55,335 nt of DNA from Pelomonas sp. KK5 (GTDB lineage Bacteria > Pseudomonadota > Gammaproteobacteria > Burkholderiales > Burkholderiaceae_C). Positions 18,924 through 27,605 of this stretch are shown piece by piece (position 1 is the first letter of the stretch; every line of letters begins with the position of its first letter). Location: contig NZ_LYVQ01000006.1 in NCBI RefSeq assembly GCF_001984095.1, forward strand, positions 1-55,335. Reading direction: 5' to 3'. The position numbers were made by a program, and so were the translations under genes. The notes beneath the pieces are model-generated. The model did not search any database. It was not told the DNA's origin and saw only the letters and a program-made list of their open reading frames with translations.

Positions 18924-21178
18924 GCCACGCAGTCCACGTAGTAGCTGAGCTTGCCGTCCTCGCCAGCCTCCGCCACCAGCCCGTGCACGTCAGTGGCAAA
19001 GCCCGGGAAGCGGGCATTGAACTCGCGCGTGAACTTCAGATAGTCCACGATCCTCTTGTTGAAGCGCTCGCCCGGAATCAGCAGCGGGATGCCGGGCGGA
19101 TACGGCGTCAGCAGCGAGGTCGTGACGCGGCCCTCCAGCTCGTCGATGGCGACGCGCTCCGTCTTGCGGTGCGCGATGCAGGCATAGGCGTCGCTCGGCT
19201 TCATTGCCGGCTCCAGTTCGGAGAGGTAGACCTCGGTGGTCAGCCGCGCGATGTCGCCCTTGGCATAGGCCTCGTGGATGCTCTGGCAGAGGTCGCGCAG
19301 GCCCATGCGCTCGTAGCGCGGATGGGCGGCGGTGAACTCGGGCAGGATGCGCCAGATCGGCGCGTTCTTGTCGTAGTCGTCCTTGAACTGCTGCAGCGCG
19401 GTCAGCAGCGTGTTCCAGCGGCCCTTGGTGATGCCGATGGTGAACATGATGAAGAAGGAGTACAGGCCCGTCTTCTCGACCACCACGCCATGCTCGGCCA
19501 GGAACTTGGTGACGATGCTGGCCGGGATGCCCGACTTGGCGAACTTGCCGCTCATGTCCAGGCCCGGCGTGATGATGGTGGACTTGATCGGGTCCAGCAT
19601 GTTGAAGCCGGCCTCGATCGGGCCGAAGCCGTGCCACTTCTCGTTGGCATGCAGCATCCAGTCGGCCGCCTTGCCGATGCCCTCGGCCGCCACCTTGTCC
19701 GGGCCCCAGACCTTGAACCACCAGTCCTTCTTGCCGTAATCCTTCTCGACCTTGCGCATCGCGCGACGGAAGTCCAGCGCCTCCGAGAGGCTCTCCTCCA
19801 CCAGCGCCGTGCCGCCGGGCGGCTCCATCATCGCGGCGGCCACGTCGCAGCTGGCGATGATGCTGTACTGCGGGCTGGTGGACGTGTGCATCAGATAGGC
19901 CTCGTTGAAGAGGTGCCTGTCCAGCTTCACGTTCTGCGAATCCTGCACCAGCACCTGCGAGGCCTGCGAGAGGCCCGCCAGCAGCTTGTGCGTGGACTGC
20001 GTGGCGTACACCATCGAGGTCTTCGGGCGCGCGCGATGCTTGCCCATCGCGTGGTAGGAGCCGTAGAAGTTGTGGAAGGCCGCGTGCGGCAGCCAGGCCT
20101 CGTCGAAATGCAGCGTGTCGATCCAGCCGTCCAGCTTGGCCTTGATCGTCTCGGTGTTGTAGAGCACGCCGTCGTAGGTGCTCTGCGTCAGCGTCATGAT
20201 GCGCGGCTTGGCCTTCTTGGCGTCCACACCCTTGAGCAGCGGATTCTTCGCGATCTTCTTCCTGATCGACTCGGGCGAGAACTCGCTCTCCGGGATCGGG
20301 CCGATGATGCCGTAGTGGTTGCGCGTCGGCGTCATGAACACCGGCACCGCGCCGGTCATGATGATCGAGTGCAGGATGCTCTTGTGGCAGTTGCGGTCCA
20401 CCACGACGATGTCGCCCGGCGCCACCGTGTGGTGCCAGACCATCTTGTTGGACGTGCTGGTGCCGTTGGTGACGAAGAAGCAGTGGTCGGCATTGAAGAT
20501 GCGCGCGGCATTCTTCTCGGAGGCCGCGACCGGCCCGGTGTGGTCCAGCAGCTGGCCCAGTTCCTCGACCGCGTTGCACACGTCCGCGCGCAGCATGTTC
20601 TCGCCGAAGAACTGGTGGAACATCTGCCCCACCGGGCTCTTCAGGAAGGCCACGCCGCCGGAGTGGCCCGGGCAGTGCCAGGAATAACTGCCATCCTGAG
20701 CGTAGTCCATCAGCGCCTTGAAGAAGGGCGGCGCCAGGCCGTCGAGGTAGCTGCGCGCCTCGCGGATGATGTGGCGGGCCACGAATTCCGGCGTGTCCTC
20801 GAACATGTGGATGAAGCCGTGCAGTTCGCGCAGCACGTCGTTCGGGAGGTGCTGCGAGGTACGCGTCTCTCCGTACACGTAAATCGGTATGTCAGCGTTC
20901 TTGAAGCGGATCTCTTCGATGAACTTGCGCAGGCTCAGCACCGCGGGGTCCTCCTCGGGACCGGGCGTGAACTCGTTGTCGTCGATGGACAGGATGAAGG
21001 CGCTGGCGCGGCTCTGTTGCTGGGCAAACTGGCTCAGATCGCCATAGCTGGTCACGCCCAGGACCTCGAAGCCTTCCTTCTGGATCGCCTCGGCCAGCGC
21101 ACGGATGCCCAGGCCCGAGGTGTTCTCGGAGCGGTAGTCCTCGTCGATGATGACGATGGGGAAACGAAAGCGCAGCAT
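18920..21178 (-). CDS. Inducible-type Orn/Lys/Arg decarboxylase
   Basis: A 752-residue PLP enzyme of the large, three-domain class (N-terminal wing/receiver-like domain 1-130, PLP core about 150-570, C-terminal domain). The PLP lysine is in ATQSTHKLLAGLSQ; the core also has SWHCPGHSGGVAFLKSP, FFVTNGTSTSNKMVWH and LHFDEAWLPHAAFH. Length and motifs match the biodegradative arginine/lysine/ornithine decarboxylases that consume protons and yield polyamines or agmatine. Sequence alone does not settle the substrate. No amino acid/amine antiporter is adjacent, so an acid-resistance role is not established. Confidence 0.9.
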   Translation of the reverse strand: MLRFRFPIVIIDEDYRSENTSGLGIRALAEAIQKEGFEVLGVTSYGDLSQFAQQQSRASAFILSIDDNEFTPGPEEDPAVLSLRKFIEEIRFKNADIPIYVYGETRTSQHLPNDVLRELHGFIHMFEDTPEFVARHIIREARSYLDGLAPPFFKALMDYAQDGSYSWHCPGHSGGVAFLKSPVGQMFHQFFGENMLRADVCNAVEELGQLLDHTGPVAASEKNAARIFNADHCFFVTNGTSTSNKMVWHHTVAPGDIVVVDRNCHKSILHSIIMTGAVPVFMTPTRNHYGIIGPIPESEFSPESIRKKIAKNPLLKGVDAKKAKPRIMTLTQSTYDGVLYNTETIKAKLDGWIDTLHFDEAWLPHAAFHNFYGSYHAMGKHRARPKTSMVYATQSTHKLLAGLSQASQVLVQDSQNVKLDRHLFNEAYLMHTSTSPQYSIIASCDVAAAMMEPPGGTALVEESLSEALDFRRAMRKVEKDYGKKDWWFKVWGPDKVAAEGIGKAADWMLHANEKWHGFGPIEAGFNMLDPIKSTIITPGLDMSGKFAKSGIPASIVTKFLAEHGVVVEKTGLYSFFIMFTIGITKGRWNTLLTALQQFKDDYDKNAPIWRILPEFTAAHPRYERMGLRDLCQSIHEAYAKGDIARLTTEVYLSELEPAMKPSDAYACIAHRKTERVAIDELEGRVTTSLLTPYPPGIPLLIPGERFNKRIVDYLKFTREFNARFPGFATDVHGLVAEAGEDGKLSYYVDCVA

Positions 21179-21274
21179 CTTGGGAGCCTCCAGCGGGCCG
21201 GGACGGAAATGGAAGGCGCGAAGTGTAGGGCAAGGCCGCTAAACTGACCCGACAGCTTGCCCCGGGGAGACGAC

Positions 21275-21697
21275 ATGGAAATGACGACCGTCTGGTGGAT
21301 CACCTGCGGCGTCCTGGTGGCCGCCGAACTCGCCACCGGCACCTTCTATCTGCTGATGCTGGCTGCGGGTGCGGCGGGCGGAGCGATCGCCGGCTGGCTG
21401 GGCCTCGGCTCCAGCGTGCAGATGATCATCGCGGCGCTGATCGGAGGCGGCGCGGTGCTCGCGTGGCATCGCCTGCGCGGCAGCCGCAACCTGCGCGCGC
21501 CGGCGGCCGCCAACCCGGACGTCAACATCGATATCGGCCAGGCCGTGCAGGTCGAGGCCTGGAGCGCCGACGGCACCGCCAGCGTGCGCTATCGCGGTGC
21601 CGCTTGGCGTGCGCGTTATGCCGGTGCCGGAGCGCCCGACGCGGGCACCTACGTGATCCGTGCCATCGACGGCAGCTGCCTGATTCTCGACCGCTGA
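21275..21697 (+). CDS. NfeD family membrane protein
   Basis: A 140-residue short NfeD protein: two to three transmembrane helices (TTVWWITCGVLVAAELATG, FYLLMLAAGAAGGAIAG, VQMIIAALIGGGAVLAW) followed by a C-terminal OB-fold (residues about 85-140, GQAVQVEAWSADGTASVRYR, AGTYVIRAIDG-type ending). The ATG at 21275 sits 6 bp after a GGGGAGA ribosome site; an upstream in-frame TTG at 21257 is less likely. NfeD proteins are regularly paired with SPFH/stomatin proteins, and one follows 10 bp downstream. Confidence 0.9.
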   Translation: MEMTTVWWITCGVLVAAELATGTFYLLMLAAGAAGGAIAGWLGLGSSVQMIIAALIGGGAVLAWHRLRGSRNLRAPAAANPDVNIDIGQAVQVEAWSADGTASVRYRGAAWRARYAGAGAPDAGTYVIRAIDGSCLILDR

Positions 21698-21707
21698 AAG
21701 AGCCCAC

Positions 21708-22622
21708 ATGGAAATCGCACTGATCATCCTCGTCGTCGCCGCCATCTTCGTCGTCCAGGCGCTCAAGGTCGTGCCCCAGCAGCATGCCTGGGTCGTCGAA
21801 CGGCTGGGCCGCTACCACGCGACGCTGACGCCGGGCCTCAACATCCTGGTGCCCTTCGTCGACCGCCTCGCCTACAAGCATTCGCTGAAGGAGATCCCGC
21901 TGGACGTGCCCAGCCAGGTCTGCATCACCAAGGACAACACGCAGCTCACGGTCGACGGCATCCTCTACTTCCAGGTCACCGACCCGATGCGGGCCAGCTA
22001 CGGCTCCAGCAACTACATCGTGGCGATCACGCAGCTGGCGCAGACCACGCTGCGCTCGGTGATCGGGCGCATGGAACTGGATCGCACCTTCGAGGAGCGC
22101 GACTCGATCAACAGCCACGTCGTGCAGTCGCTGGACGAGGCGGCGCTGAACTGGGGCGTCAAGGTGCTGCGCTACGAGATCAAGGACCTGACGCCGCCGC
22201 CGGCCATCCTGCACGCGATGCAGGCGCAGATCACCGCCGAGCGCGAGAAGCGTGCGCTGATCGCCGCATCGGAAGGCCGCCGCCAGGAGCAGATCAACAT
22301 CGCCACCGGCGAGCGCGAGGCCAAGATCGCCCGCTCCGAGGGCGAGAAGCAGTCGGAGATCAACAAGGCCCAGGGCGAGGCCGCCGCCATCACCGCGGTG
22401 GCCGAGGCCACGGCCGGCGCCATCCGCAAGATCGCCGAGGCGATCCAGCAGCCCGGCGGCGACCAGGCCGTGCAGCTGAAGGTGGCGGAGAAGGCGGTCG
22501 ACGCCTACGCGCAGCTGGCCCAGAAGAACAACACGATGATCGTGCCGGGCAACATGACGGAGGTCGGCGCGCTCATCGGCACGGCCATGGGCCTGATGAA
22601 GGCCCCGAAAAGTGCGCTATGA
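21708..22622 (+). CDS. SPFH/Band 7 (stomatin/paraslipin, QmcA-like) protein
   Basis: A 304-residue inner-membrane-anchored protein with one N-terminal helix (IALIILVVAAIFVVQALKV), an SPFH domain (about 20-190: VPQQHAWVVERLGRYHATLT, RLAYKHSLKEIPLDVPSQ, VRDPMRASYG-type VTDPMRASYG), and a coiled-coil with repeated basic/acidic heptads (about 190-260) and a short hydrophobic tail. It forms membrane microdomain scaffolds with its NfeD partner. The C-terminal codons overlap the predicted promoter of the downstream tRNA. Confidence 0.92.
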   Translation: MEIALIILVVAAIFVVQALKVVPQQHAWVVERLGRYHATLTPGLNILVPFVDRLAYKHSLKEIPLDVPSQVCITKDNTQLTVDGILYFQVTDPMRASYGSSNYIVAITQLAQTTLRSVIGRMELDRTFEERDSINSHVVQSLDEAALNWGVKVLRYEIKDLTPPPAILHAMQAQITAEREKRALIAASEGRRQEQINIATGEREAKIARSEGEKQSEINKAQGEAAAITAVAEATAGAIRKIAEAIQQPGGDQAVQLKVAEKAVDAYAQLAQKNNTMIVPGNMTEVGALIGTAMGLMKAPKSAL

Positions 22623-22623
22623 T
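22618..22623 (+). promoter_or_regulatory. Possible -10 element for tRNA-Ser
   Basis: TATGAT, overlapping the stop codon of the stomatin-like gene and lying 12 bp upstream of the tRNA 5' end, at the correct distance for initiation just before the tRNA. The -35 match about 17 bp further upstream is weak, so this is tentative. Confidence 0.4.
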
Positions 22624-22635
22624 GTGAGGCTTCAC

Positions 22636-22726
22636 GGAGCGGTGGATGAGTGGTTTAAGTCGCACGCCTGGAAAGCGTGTGTGGGTTAATAGCCCACCGC
22701 GGGTTCGAATCCCGCCTGCTCCGCCA
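22636..22726 (+). tRNA. serX: tRNA-Ser (anticodon GGA)
   Basis: A 91-nt type II tRNA with a long variable arm. Acceptor GGAGCGG pairs with CTGCTCC (one G-T wobble), the discriminator is G, and CCA is encoded (22724-22726). The anticodon stem CACGC/GCGTG encloses CTGGAAA, so the anticodon is GGA (22670-22672), reading UCC/UCU serine codons. The variable arm GTGGGTTAATAGCCCAC forms a stem, and the T arm is CGGGTTCGAATCCCG. The gene symbol is a generic tRNA-Ser(GGA) label. Confidence 0.97.
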
Positions 22727-22747
22727 AATGAACAATCCAAGTAAGTC

Positions 22748-22776
22748 AAAGACCGCCCGAGAGGCGGTCTTTTTTT
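22748..22776 (+). terminator. Rho-independent terminator after tRNA-Ser
   Basis: A stem GACCGCC/GGCGGTC (22751-22757 with 22763-22769), loop CGAGA, flanked by AAA and followed by seven T residues. A textbook intrinsic terminator ending the tRNA transcript. Confidence 0.9.
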
Positions 22777-23193
22777 GGTTCTTCGCCGAATTCCGGGGAA
22801 CGCTTAAGGGTGCGGCCATGGGCCGCAGTTGCCGATTTGGTGTCGTCGAAACATCAAGTTGCAGGCGAGAGCGATGAGGACGTCGACCGGCATGGCGTGA
22901 GCCGATGTGTCATCCGGCTCAGGCCCCTTGAGGCTGTCTTGCGTTGCGGCTGCGACGAATGAATCCAGTCCGTCCATGACATTGAAGAGCGGCGGGTGCG
23001 TGGCCCGCCCCTCTTCGAGGCGCCCGTCGAGATGAGCCGTCTGCCGCGACGGGCAGGTGTCGGACGAACCTGAACAGGAGCGGGCAGCGGCGAAAGTCCG
23101 CTTCGAGCGCCCTCCATCCCATCTTCGGACCTTGGCCGGATGCCTTGTGCCGCGACAGGGCATCCCGACAGGCCTCACCGTCCCGCGCAGCCC
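22777..23193. other. 417-bp stretch without a convincing gene, at the left edge of the catabolic island
   Basis: No frame here has recognisable domain motifs. Two minus-strand frames (around 22804-23030 and around 22930-23120) have locally protein-like composition, for example HAMPVDVLIALACNLMF and MGWRALEADFRRCPLLFRF, but they are in different frames and not joined. This would fit a degraded gene broken by frameshifts. No tRNA 3'-end repeat, insertion sequence end or integrase was seen. Confidence 0.35.
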
Positions 23194-24024
23194 TCAACGC
23201 CCGACGTAACGCGGCGCCCGCTTTTCCACGAACGCCGCCGAGGCCTCGCGGAAGTCCTCCGTCATGAGCGCCAGCACCTGGGCGCGGTTCTCGACTTCCA
23301 GCGCCGCCTCGAGGTTCGGCGCAGCCAGGTTGGCCCACATCAGCTGCTTGGTGTGGCGTGTCGCGTACGGACTGTTGGCCAGCACCTGCTGGGCGAGGGT
23401 CAGCGCGCGGGGCATCAGGTCGGCGTCGTCGACCAGCGCCGACACGAGGCCGGCCCGCTCGGCCTCGGCCGCATCCAGGGGCCGGCCGGTCAGCATCAGC
23501 TCGAAGGCTCGCGAGGCGCCGATCAGGCGCGGCAGGTGGTAGCTGATGCCGCACTCACCGGCCGTCAGGCCGATGCGAACGGCACCGATGTGGAAGCTGG
23601 CCGAGCGCGAGGCGAGGCGCACGTCGGCCGCCAGGGTCATCGCGAAACCGGCGCCGACGGCCACGCCGTTGACCGCGGCGATCACGACCTTGTCCAGCCC
23701 GCGCAGGCGCTTGACCATGCCGGCGAACAGTTCCTGGCCGCGGATGTAGTCGGTCACACCGGGCTCGTGCTGCAAGGGCTCGCCGGCCGCGTCAGTCAAC
23801 GTGCTCCGCAGGTCCCAGCCGGCGCAGAAGCCGCGGCCGGCGCCGGTCAGGACGACCACGCGCACGTCCTCGTCGGCGGCCAGTTCATCCAGCAGCGCGG
23901 TCAGCCGCCGTACGGTGTCGTGGCGCAGCGCGTTGAGCACCGTGGGGCGGTTCAGCCGCAGCACGGCCACCTGCGGCTGTTCGGCCTGCCGCTCCAGCAG
24001 GATGTCGTCGTCGGAATGGTCCAT
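23194..24024 (-). CDS. Enoyl-CoA hydratase/isomerase family (crotonase) protein
   Basis: A 276-residue crotonase-fold protein, last gene of the 28829->23194 operon. Oxyanion-hole motifs are GAGRGFCAGWDLRS and VAVGAGFAMTLAADVRLAS. Relative to classical hydratases the first catalytic glutamate (the PE of FGxPE) is replaced (FHIGAVRIGL), while the second is kept in RAFELMLTG, so the reaction may be isomerisation, hydration of an unusual substrate, or C-C cleavage rather than standard hydration. The ATG at 24024 begins at MDHSDDDILLER, 7 bp after the thiolase stop; a longer upstream frame lacks family similarity. Confidence 0.87.
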   Translation of the reverse strand: MDHSDDDILLERQAEQPQVAVLRLNRPTVLNALRHDTVRRLTALLDELAADEDVRVVVLTGAGRGFCAGWDLRSTLTDAAGEPLQHEPGVTDYIRGQELFAGMVKRLRGLDKVVIAAVNGVAVGAGFAMTLAADVRLASRSASFHIGAVRIGLTAGECGISYHLPRLIGASRAFELMLTGRPLDAAEAERAGLVSALVDDADLMPRALTLAQQVLANSPYATRHTKQLMWANLAAPNLEAALEVENRAQVLALMTEDFREASAAFVEKRAPRYVGR

Positions 24025-24031
24025 CGCCGCC

Positions 24032-25270
24032 TCAGAGCCGTTCGATGATGATGGCCGGCGCCATGCCGCCCGCCGCGCACATGGTGACCAGGCCGCGCCG
24101 CAGGTCGCGCCGCTCCAGCTCATCGAGCAGCGTGCCGATCAGGAGGCTGCCGGTGGCGCCGATCGGATGGCCCAGCGCCATCGCGCCGCCATTGACGTTG
24201 ACCTTGTCGCGGTTCAGGCGCAGGTCGCGGATGTACTTCTCGGCCACCACGGCGAAGGCCTCGTTGATTTCGAACAGGTCGATGTCGTCCACCGTCAGGC
24301 CCGCCCTGGCGAGCACTTTGCGTGTCGCCGGCACGGGCGCGTTGAGCATCAGCGTCGGGTTGTCGCCAATGTTCGCCATCGCGACGATGCGCGCCCGCGG
24401 CTTCAGGCCGCGCTTCTTCACATAGGCCCCCGAGGCGAGCAGCACGGCGCCCGCGCCGTCGACGACGCCACTGCTGTTGCCGGCGTGGTGCACATGCTGG
24501 ATGCGCAGGTCCGGGAAGGCCTTGCGGATGTAGCCGCCATAGGTGTTGCCTTCCGCATCCAGCGCCATCTCGGCCAGGGCCGGGAAGGCCGGCTTCAGGC
24601 CCGCCAGGCCCTCGCGGGTGGTCTGCGGGCGCGGGAACTCCTCGTGGTCCAGCGCGACGCTGCCGTCCTCGCGCAGCACCGGCACCAGGCTGCGCCGGAA
24701 ATGCCCACCTTCGATGGCCGCGGCGGCGCGCTGCTGGCTCACAAACGCCAGGTCGTCCAGCGCCTCGCGCGGGATGCCTTCCAGCGTGGCGATCGCGTCC
24801 GCGCAGATGCCCTGGTGCGACTGCGGCACCGTGCGGCGCAGGCGCAGGTTGCCCGCGTCCATCATCGGCGGCTCGGCCGGGTCGGCGATGGAGGCCGTGT
24901 ACGACATCATCTCGGTGCCGCCGGCGATCACCAGGTCCTCGAAGCCCGAGGCCACGCTGGCCGCGGCGAGGTTGACCGTCGTGATGCCCGAGCCGCAGAA
25001 GCGGTCCAGCGTGACGCCGCTGGCGCGCTCGCTGTAGCCGGCGTCCAGCAGCGCCATGCGGGCCAGGTCGAAGCCCTGCTTGCCGCGCTGCGTGGAGGTG
25101 CCCCAGATCACGTCGTCCACCTCGGCCGTATCCAGGCCGTTGCGATCGGCGATCGCGCGCAGCACGGTGGCCGCGAGGTGCTGCGGATGGAGGTCCGCCA
25201 GGGCGCCCTTGCCCACTTTGCCGATCCCGCGCGGGGTGCGGCAGGCGTCGATGATGTATGCGTCGGTCAT
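24032..25270 (-). CDS. Acetyl-CoA C-acyltransferase (thiolase)
   Basis: A 412-residue thiolase, releasing acetyl- or propionyl-CoA from a 3-ketoacyl-CoA. The nucleophilic cysteine is Cys92 in LDRFCGSGITTVN; the C-terminal catalytic set NEAFAVVAEKY, GGAMALGHPIGATGS and MCAAGGMAPAIIIERL is intact. The ATG at 25270 overlaps the oxygenase stop (ATGA), showing tight coupling with the Rieske gene. One of two thiolases in the island (the other at 35303-36481), so two distinct cleavage steps are likely. Confidence 0.93.
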   Translation of the reverse strand: MTDAYIIDACRTPRGIGKVGKGALADLHPQHLAATVLRAIADRNGLDTAEVDDVIWGTSTQRGKQGFDLARMALLDAGYSERASGVTLDRFCGSGITTVNLAAASVASGFEDLVIAGGTEMMSYTASIADPAEPPMMDAGNLRLRRTVPQSHQGICADAIATLEGIPREALDDLAFVSQQRAAAAIEGGHFRRSLVPVLREDGSVALDHEEFPRPQTTREGLAGLKPAFPALAEMALDAEGNTYGGYIRKAFPDLRIQHVHHAGNSSGVVDGAGAVLLASGAYVKKRGLKPRARIVAMANIGDNPTLMLNAPVPATRKVLARAGLTVDDIDLFEINEAFAVVAEKYIRDLRLNRDKVNVNGGAMALGHPIGATGSLLIGTLLDELERRDLRRGLVTMCAAGGMAPAIIIERL

Positions 25271-26454
25271 GTGGAAGTGCTCCTGGCGAGGTGTTTGTCG
25301 AGGATGGCGTAGAACATCGGGATCGGCGTTTCCAGCCCGCCGTAGAGGACCTCCTTCAGCGCACCGGACTCCAGGCCCGCTTGCGACAGGCAGGCGGCGC
25401 GGAAGTCCTCGTTGCCGAAGACGTTGAGGATCATCTCGAAGGACCGGGCGAAGAGCTCGCGGGCCTTGTCGTTGTCGGCCGGCTCGCGGGTCAGGTTGAA
25501 GTACTCCACCGTCGATGTCGCGGGGCCGCGCGGCTGGATGATCATCACGCTGATGTAGTAGGGGCTCGTGATGATCACCGTGCTCGGGAACAGCACGTAG
25601 GCGTGGGTGATGGTCTTGTGGATGTTCTCGTGCCTCATGCCTTCGAGCTGGGCCGGCTCGAAGTTGGCCTTGCCCGACACCTGGCGCAGGTGGTCGCCGA
25701 GACGGTCGGTGATGTTGGGCACGTCGGCGAACATCGCCGCCACCGTCGTCGCGTGCAGGCGCTGGATGTGATACGGCTCCAGGAAGGGCTCGATCACCAG
25801 CTTCCAGTTCGCATCGAGATGGAAGGTCTTGTGGCCGTAGAGGTGCTGGGAGCCGATCCTGAAGGCATCGAGGTCGGCGACCAGCTCGTCGTTGACCGCC
25901 GAGAAGTCGGCGGTCTCGGCCTCTGCGTCGAGGATCGCCCAGATGAAGCCGCCCGCCTCGCGGCTCGGCAGCTCGGTCAGGCCACGCTCTTCCTTGCGCA
26001 GCGAGGGAAACACCTCCTGCCGCGGCACGCCGACCAGCTTGCCCTCGCTGCTGTAGGTCCACGCGTGGTACGGGCAGCTCACCCGCCCGGCCTTGTGCGC
26101 ATCGCTGCGCTCGACCAGCTTGGAGCCCTTGTGCTGGCAGGCGTTGAGGAAGACATGCACCTGCCCCTTCGCGTCGCGGCTCAGCAGCAGCGGCAGCCCG
26201 TAGGCCTCGAGCGCCAGGAACATCTGCGGCTCGGGCACCTGCACCGACAGCGCCACCGGCACCGGCACGCGCCTGAAGACCTCACGCTGCTCCTGCGCGT
26301 ACACGGCCGGGTCGGTGAAGCTGGCGGCGGGCCGGCTCGATTCATCGGTGCGAGCCGGCGTCTGCCCCAGCGGCGGCAGGCTGCGAATGGCCCGGATCTG
26401 ACTGGCGCTCAGCGTGGCCAGCGTGGGGACGAAGCGTTCGGCGGTGGTGTTCAT
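25267..26454 (-). CDS. Rieske non-heme iron oxygenase, alpha subunit
   Basis: A 395-residue ring-hydroxylating-type oxygenase. The Rieske [2Fe-2S] ligands are Cys106, His108, Cys127 and His130 (CQHKG and CPYHAW). The mononuclear iron site has NWKLVIEPFLEPYHIQRLH with His229 and His234, and NEDF near residue 340 as the likely carboxylate ligand region. No beta subunit, ferredoxin or reductase is adjacent, so it is probably an alpha-only oxygenase served by electron carriers from elsewhere. It sits between two ACAD genes and a thiolase with ATGA overlaps on both sides, which suggests it hydroxylates a pathway intermediate. An upstream frame before MNTTAERF is not part of the protein. Confidence 0.9.
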   Translation of the reverse strand: MNTTAERFVPTLATLSASQIRAIRSLPPLGQTPARTDESSRPAASFTDPAVYAQEQREVFRRVPVPVALSVQVPEPQMFLALEAYGLPLLLSRDAKGQVHVFLNACQHKGSKLVERSDAHKAGRVSCPYHAWTYSSEGKLVGVPRQEVFPSLRKEERGLTELPSREAGGFIWAILDAEAETADFSAVNDELVADLDAFRIGSQHLYGHKTFHLDANWKLVIEPFLEPYHIQRLHATTVAAMFADVPNITDRLGDHLRQVSGKANFEPAQLEGMRHENIHKTITHAYVLFPSTVIITSPYYISVMIIQPRGPATSTVEYFNLTREPADNDKARELFARSFEMILNVFGNEDFRAACLSQAGLESGALKEVLYGGLETPIPMFYAILDKHLARSTST

Positions 26455-27599
26455 CGATGCAGATTCCTTTCCAGGCGCGAGAAGCGATCGAGGTGATGCT
26501 CGACGCTGCCCCGCGTACCGCCGAGCACCGTCGCGCGGCGGAAGCAGGTGGTCACGGCCACCTCGTCGCTCATGCCCATGCCGCCGTGCAGCTGCACCGC
26601 GTTCTGGCCCAGGTAGCGCAGTGCCTGGTCGACGGTGACCTTGGCGGCGGAGACCGCCATTGCGCGCTCGTTCGCCGGGGCGCTGGCCACCGCCTGCGTG
26701 GCACGGTAGACCGCCGAGCGGGCCAGCTCGAGCTGCATCAGCATGTCCGCCATGCGGTGCTGCAAGGCCTGGAACGAGGCGATCACCTGGCCGAACTGCT
26801 TGCGCTCGCGCGTGTAGGCGACCGTGTCCGCGAGCATGCGCGACATCAGACCCACGGCCTCCGCGCACTGGGCCGCGATCGCCTCGTCGTTGGCCTGCTC
26901 GATCAGGCCCAGTGCATCGCCCTCCTCGCCCAGCAGCGCCGTCGGCGGCAGCCGCACGCCGTCGAGGACGACATCCGCCGCGCGGCGGCCGTCGATCGTG
27001 TGGAAGGGGCGCAGCGTGAGACCCGCGCGCTCACGCTCGACGAGGAACAGCGAGATGCCGCGCTCGTCGGCAAGGCCGCCGCTGGTGCGCGCACTGACGA
27101 TCAGGTGCGAGGCCCAGGGCGCGGCGACGACGGCGGCCTTGTGCCCGTCCAGCCGCCAGCCCTCGCCCTCGCGGCGGGCCGAAGTCTCGACGCGCGCCGG
27201 CGCCTGTCGCGCGCCAGGCTCCAGCAGGCCGACGGCCAGCGCGCGCTCGCCCGCCAGCAGCCCGGGCAGCAGGTCGCGCGCCGCGGCGCCGCCGGCCCGC
27301 TGCAGCAAGCCGCCGGCCAGGACGATGGACTCGACATAAGGCTCCAGCGCCAGCGCCGCGCCCAGTTCTTCCATGATCACCAGGTGCTCGTACGCGCCGC
27401 CTCCGCTGCCGCCCAGCGCTTCGGGAAACGCGGCGCCGAGGATGCCCAGCTCGGTGCCCAGGCGCCGCCACAGTTCGGGCCGCCAGCCGGGCCCCTGCCG
27501 GGCCGCCTCGTGGCGGGCCTCCAGCGGGCAGCAGTCGGCGAGGAAGGCGCGCAGGCTGTCGCGCAGCAAGACCTGTTCGGATGTGAAGTTGAAGTCCAT
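26451..27599 (-). CDS. Acyl-CoA dehydrogenase, probable partner subunit of a heteromeric ACAD
   Basis: A 382-residue ACAD-fold protein. Family layout is recognisable: MDFNFTSEQVLLRDSLRAFL, PEALGGSGGGAYEHLVIMEELG, ERKQFGQVIASFQALQHRMADM (flavin/pyrophosphate region) and the C-terminal HGGMGMSDE. The canonical C-terminal catalytic glutamate is absent (VLGGTRGSVEHHLDRF), and the central beta-domain is GC-rich and degenerate. Tandem ACAD genes of this kind form alpha2beta2 enzymes in steroid and bile-acid side-chain degradation, one subunit carrying catalysis. The gene 6 bp upstream is the likely partner. The stop overlaps the oxygenase start (ATGA). Confidence 0.85.
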   Translation of the reverse strand: MDFNFTSEQVLLRDSLRAFLADCCPLEARHEAARQGPGWRPELWRRLGTELGILGAAFPEALGGSGGGAYEHLVIMEELGAALALEPYVESIVLAGGLLQRAGGAAARDLLPGLLAGERALAVGLLEPGARQAPARVETSARREGEGWRLDGHKAAVVAAPWASHLIVSARTSGGLADERGISLFLVERERAGLTLRPFHTIDGRRAADVVLDGVRLPPTALLGEEGDALGLIEQANDEAIAAQCAEAVGLMSRMLADTVAYTRERKQFGQVIASFQALQHRMADMLMQLELARSAVYRATQAVASAPANERAMAVSAAKVTVDQALRYLGQNAVQLHGGMGMSDEVAVTTCFRRATVLGGTRGSVEHHLDRFSRLERNLHR

Positions 27600-27605
27600 G
27601 GTGGT

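Noticed and set aside
17607-18941. A 444-codon plus-strand frame opposite the acyltransferase
   Set aside because: Gln/Arg-rich shadow with no motifs; the minus strand has clear acyltransferase 3 signatures and transmembrane helices.
22804-23178. A 124-codon minus-strand frame after tRNA-Ser as a gene
   Set aside because: No domain motifs, no ribosome-binding site, composition shifts along its length, and a competing frame of similar quality overlaps. Recorded only as a possible remnant.
24032-26062. A 676-codon frame as an oxygenase-thiolase fusion
   Set aside because: The thiolase family starts at MTDAYIID (25270); upstream residues are the oxygenase gene read in a wrong frame. The ATGA overlap shows two separate genes.
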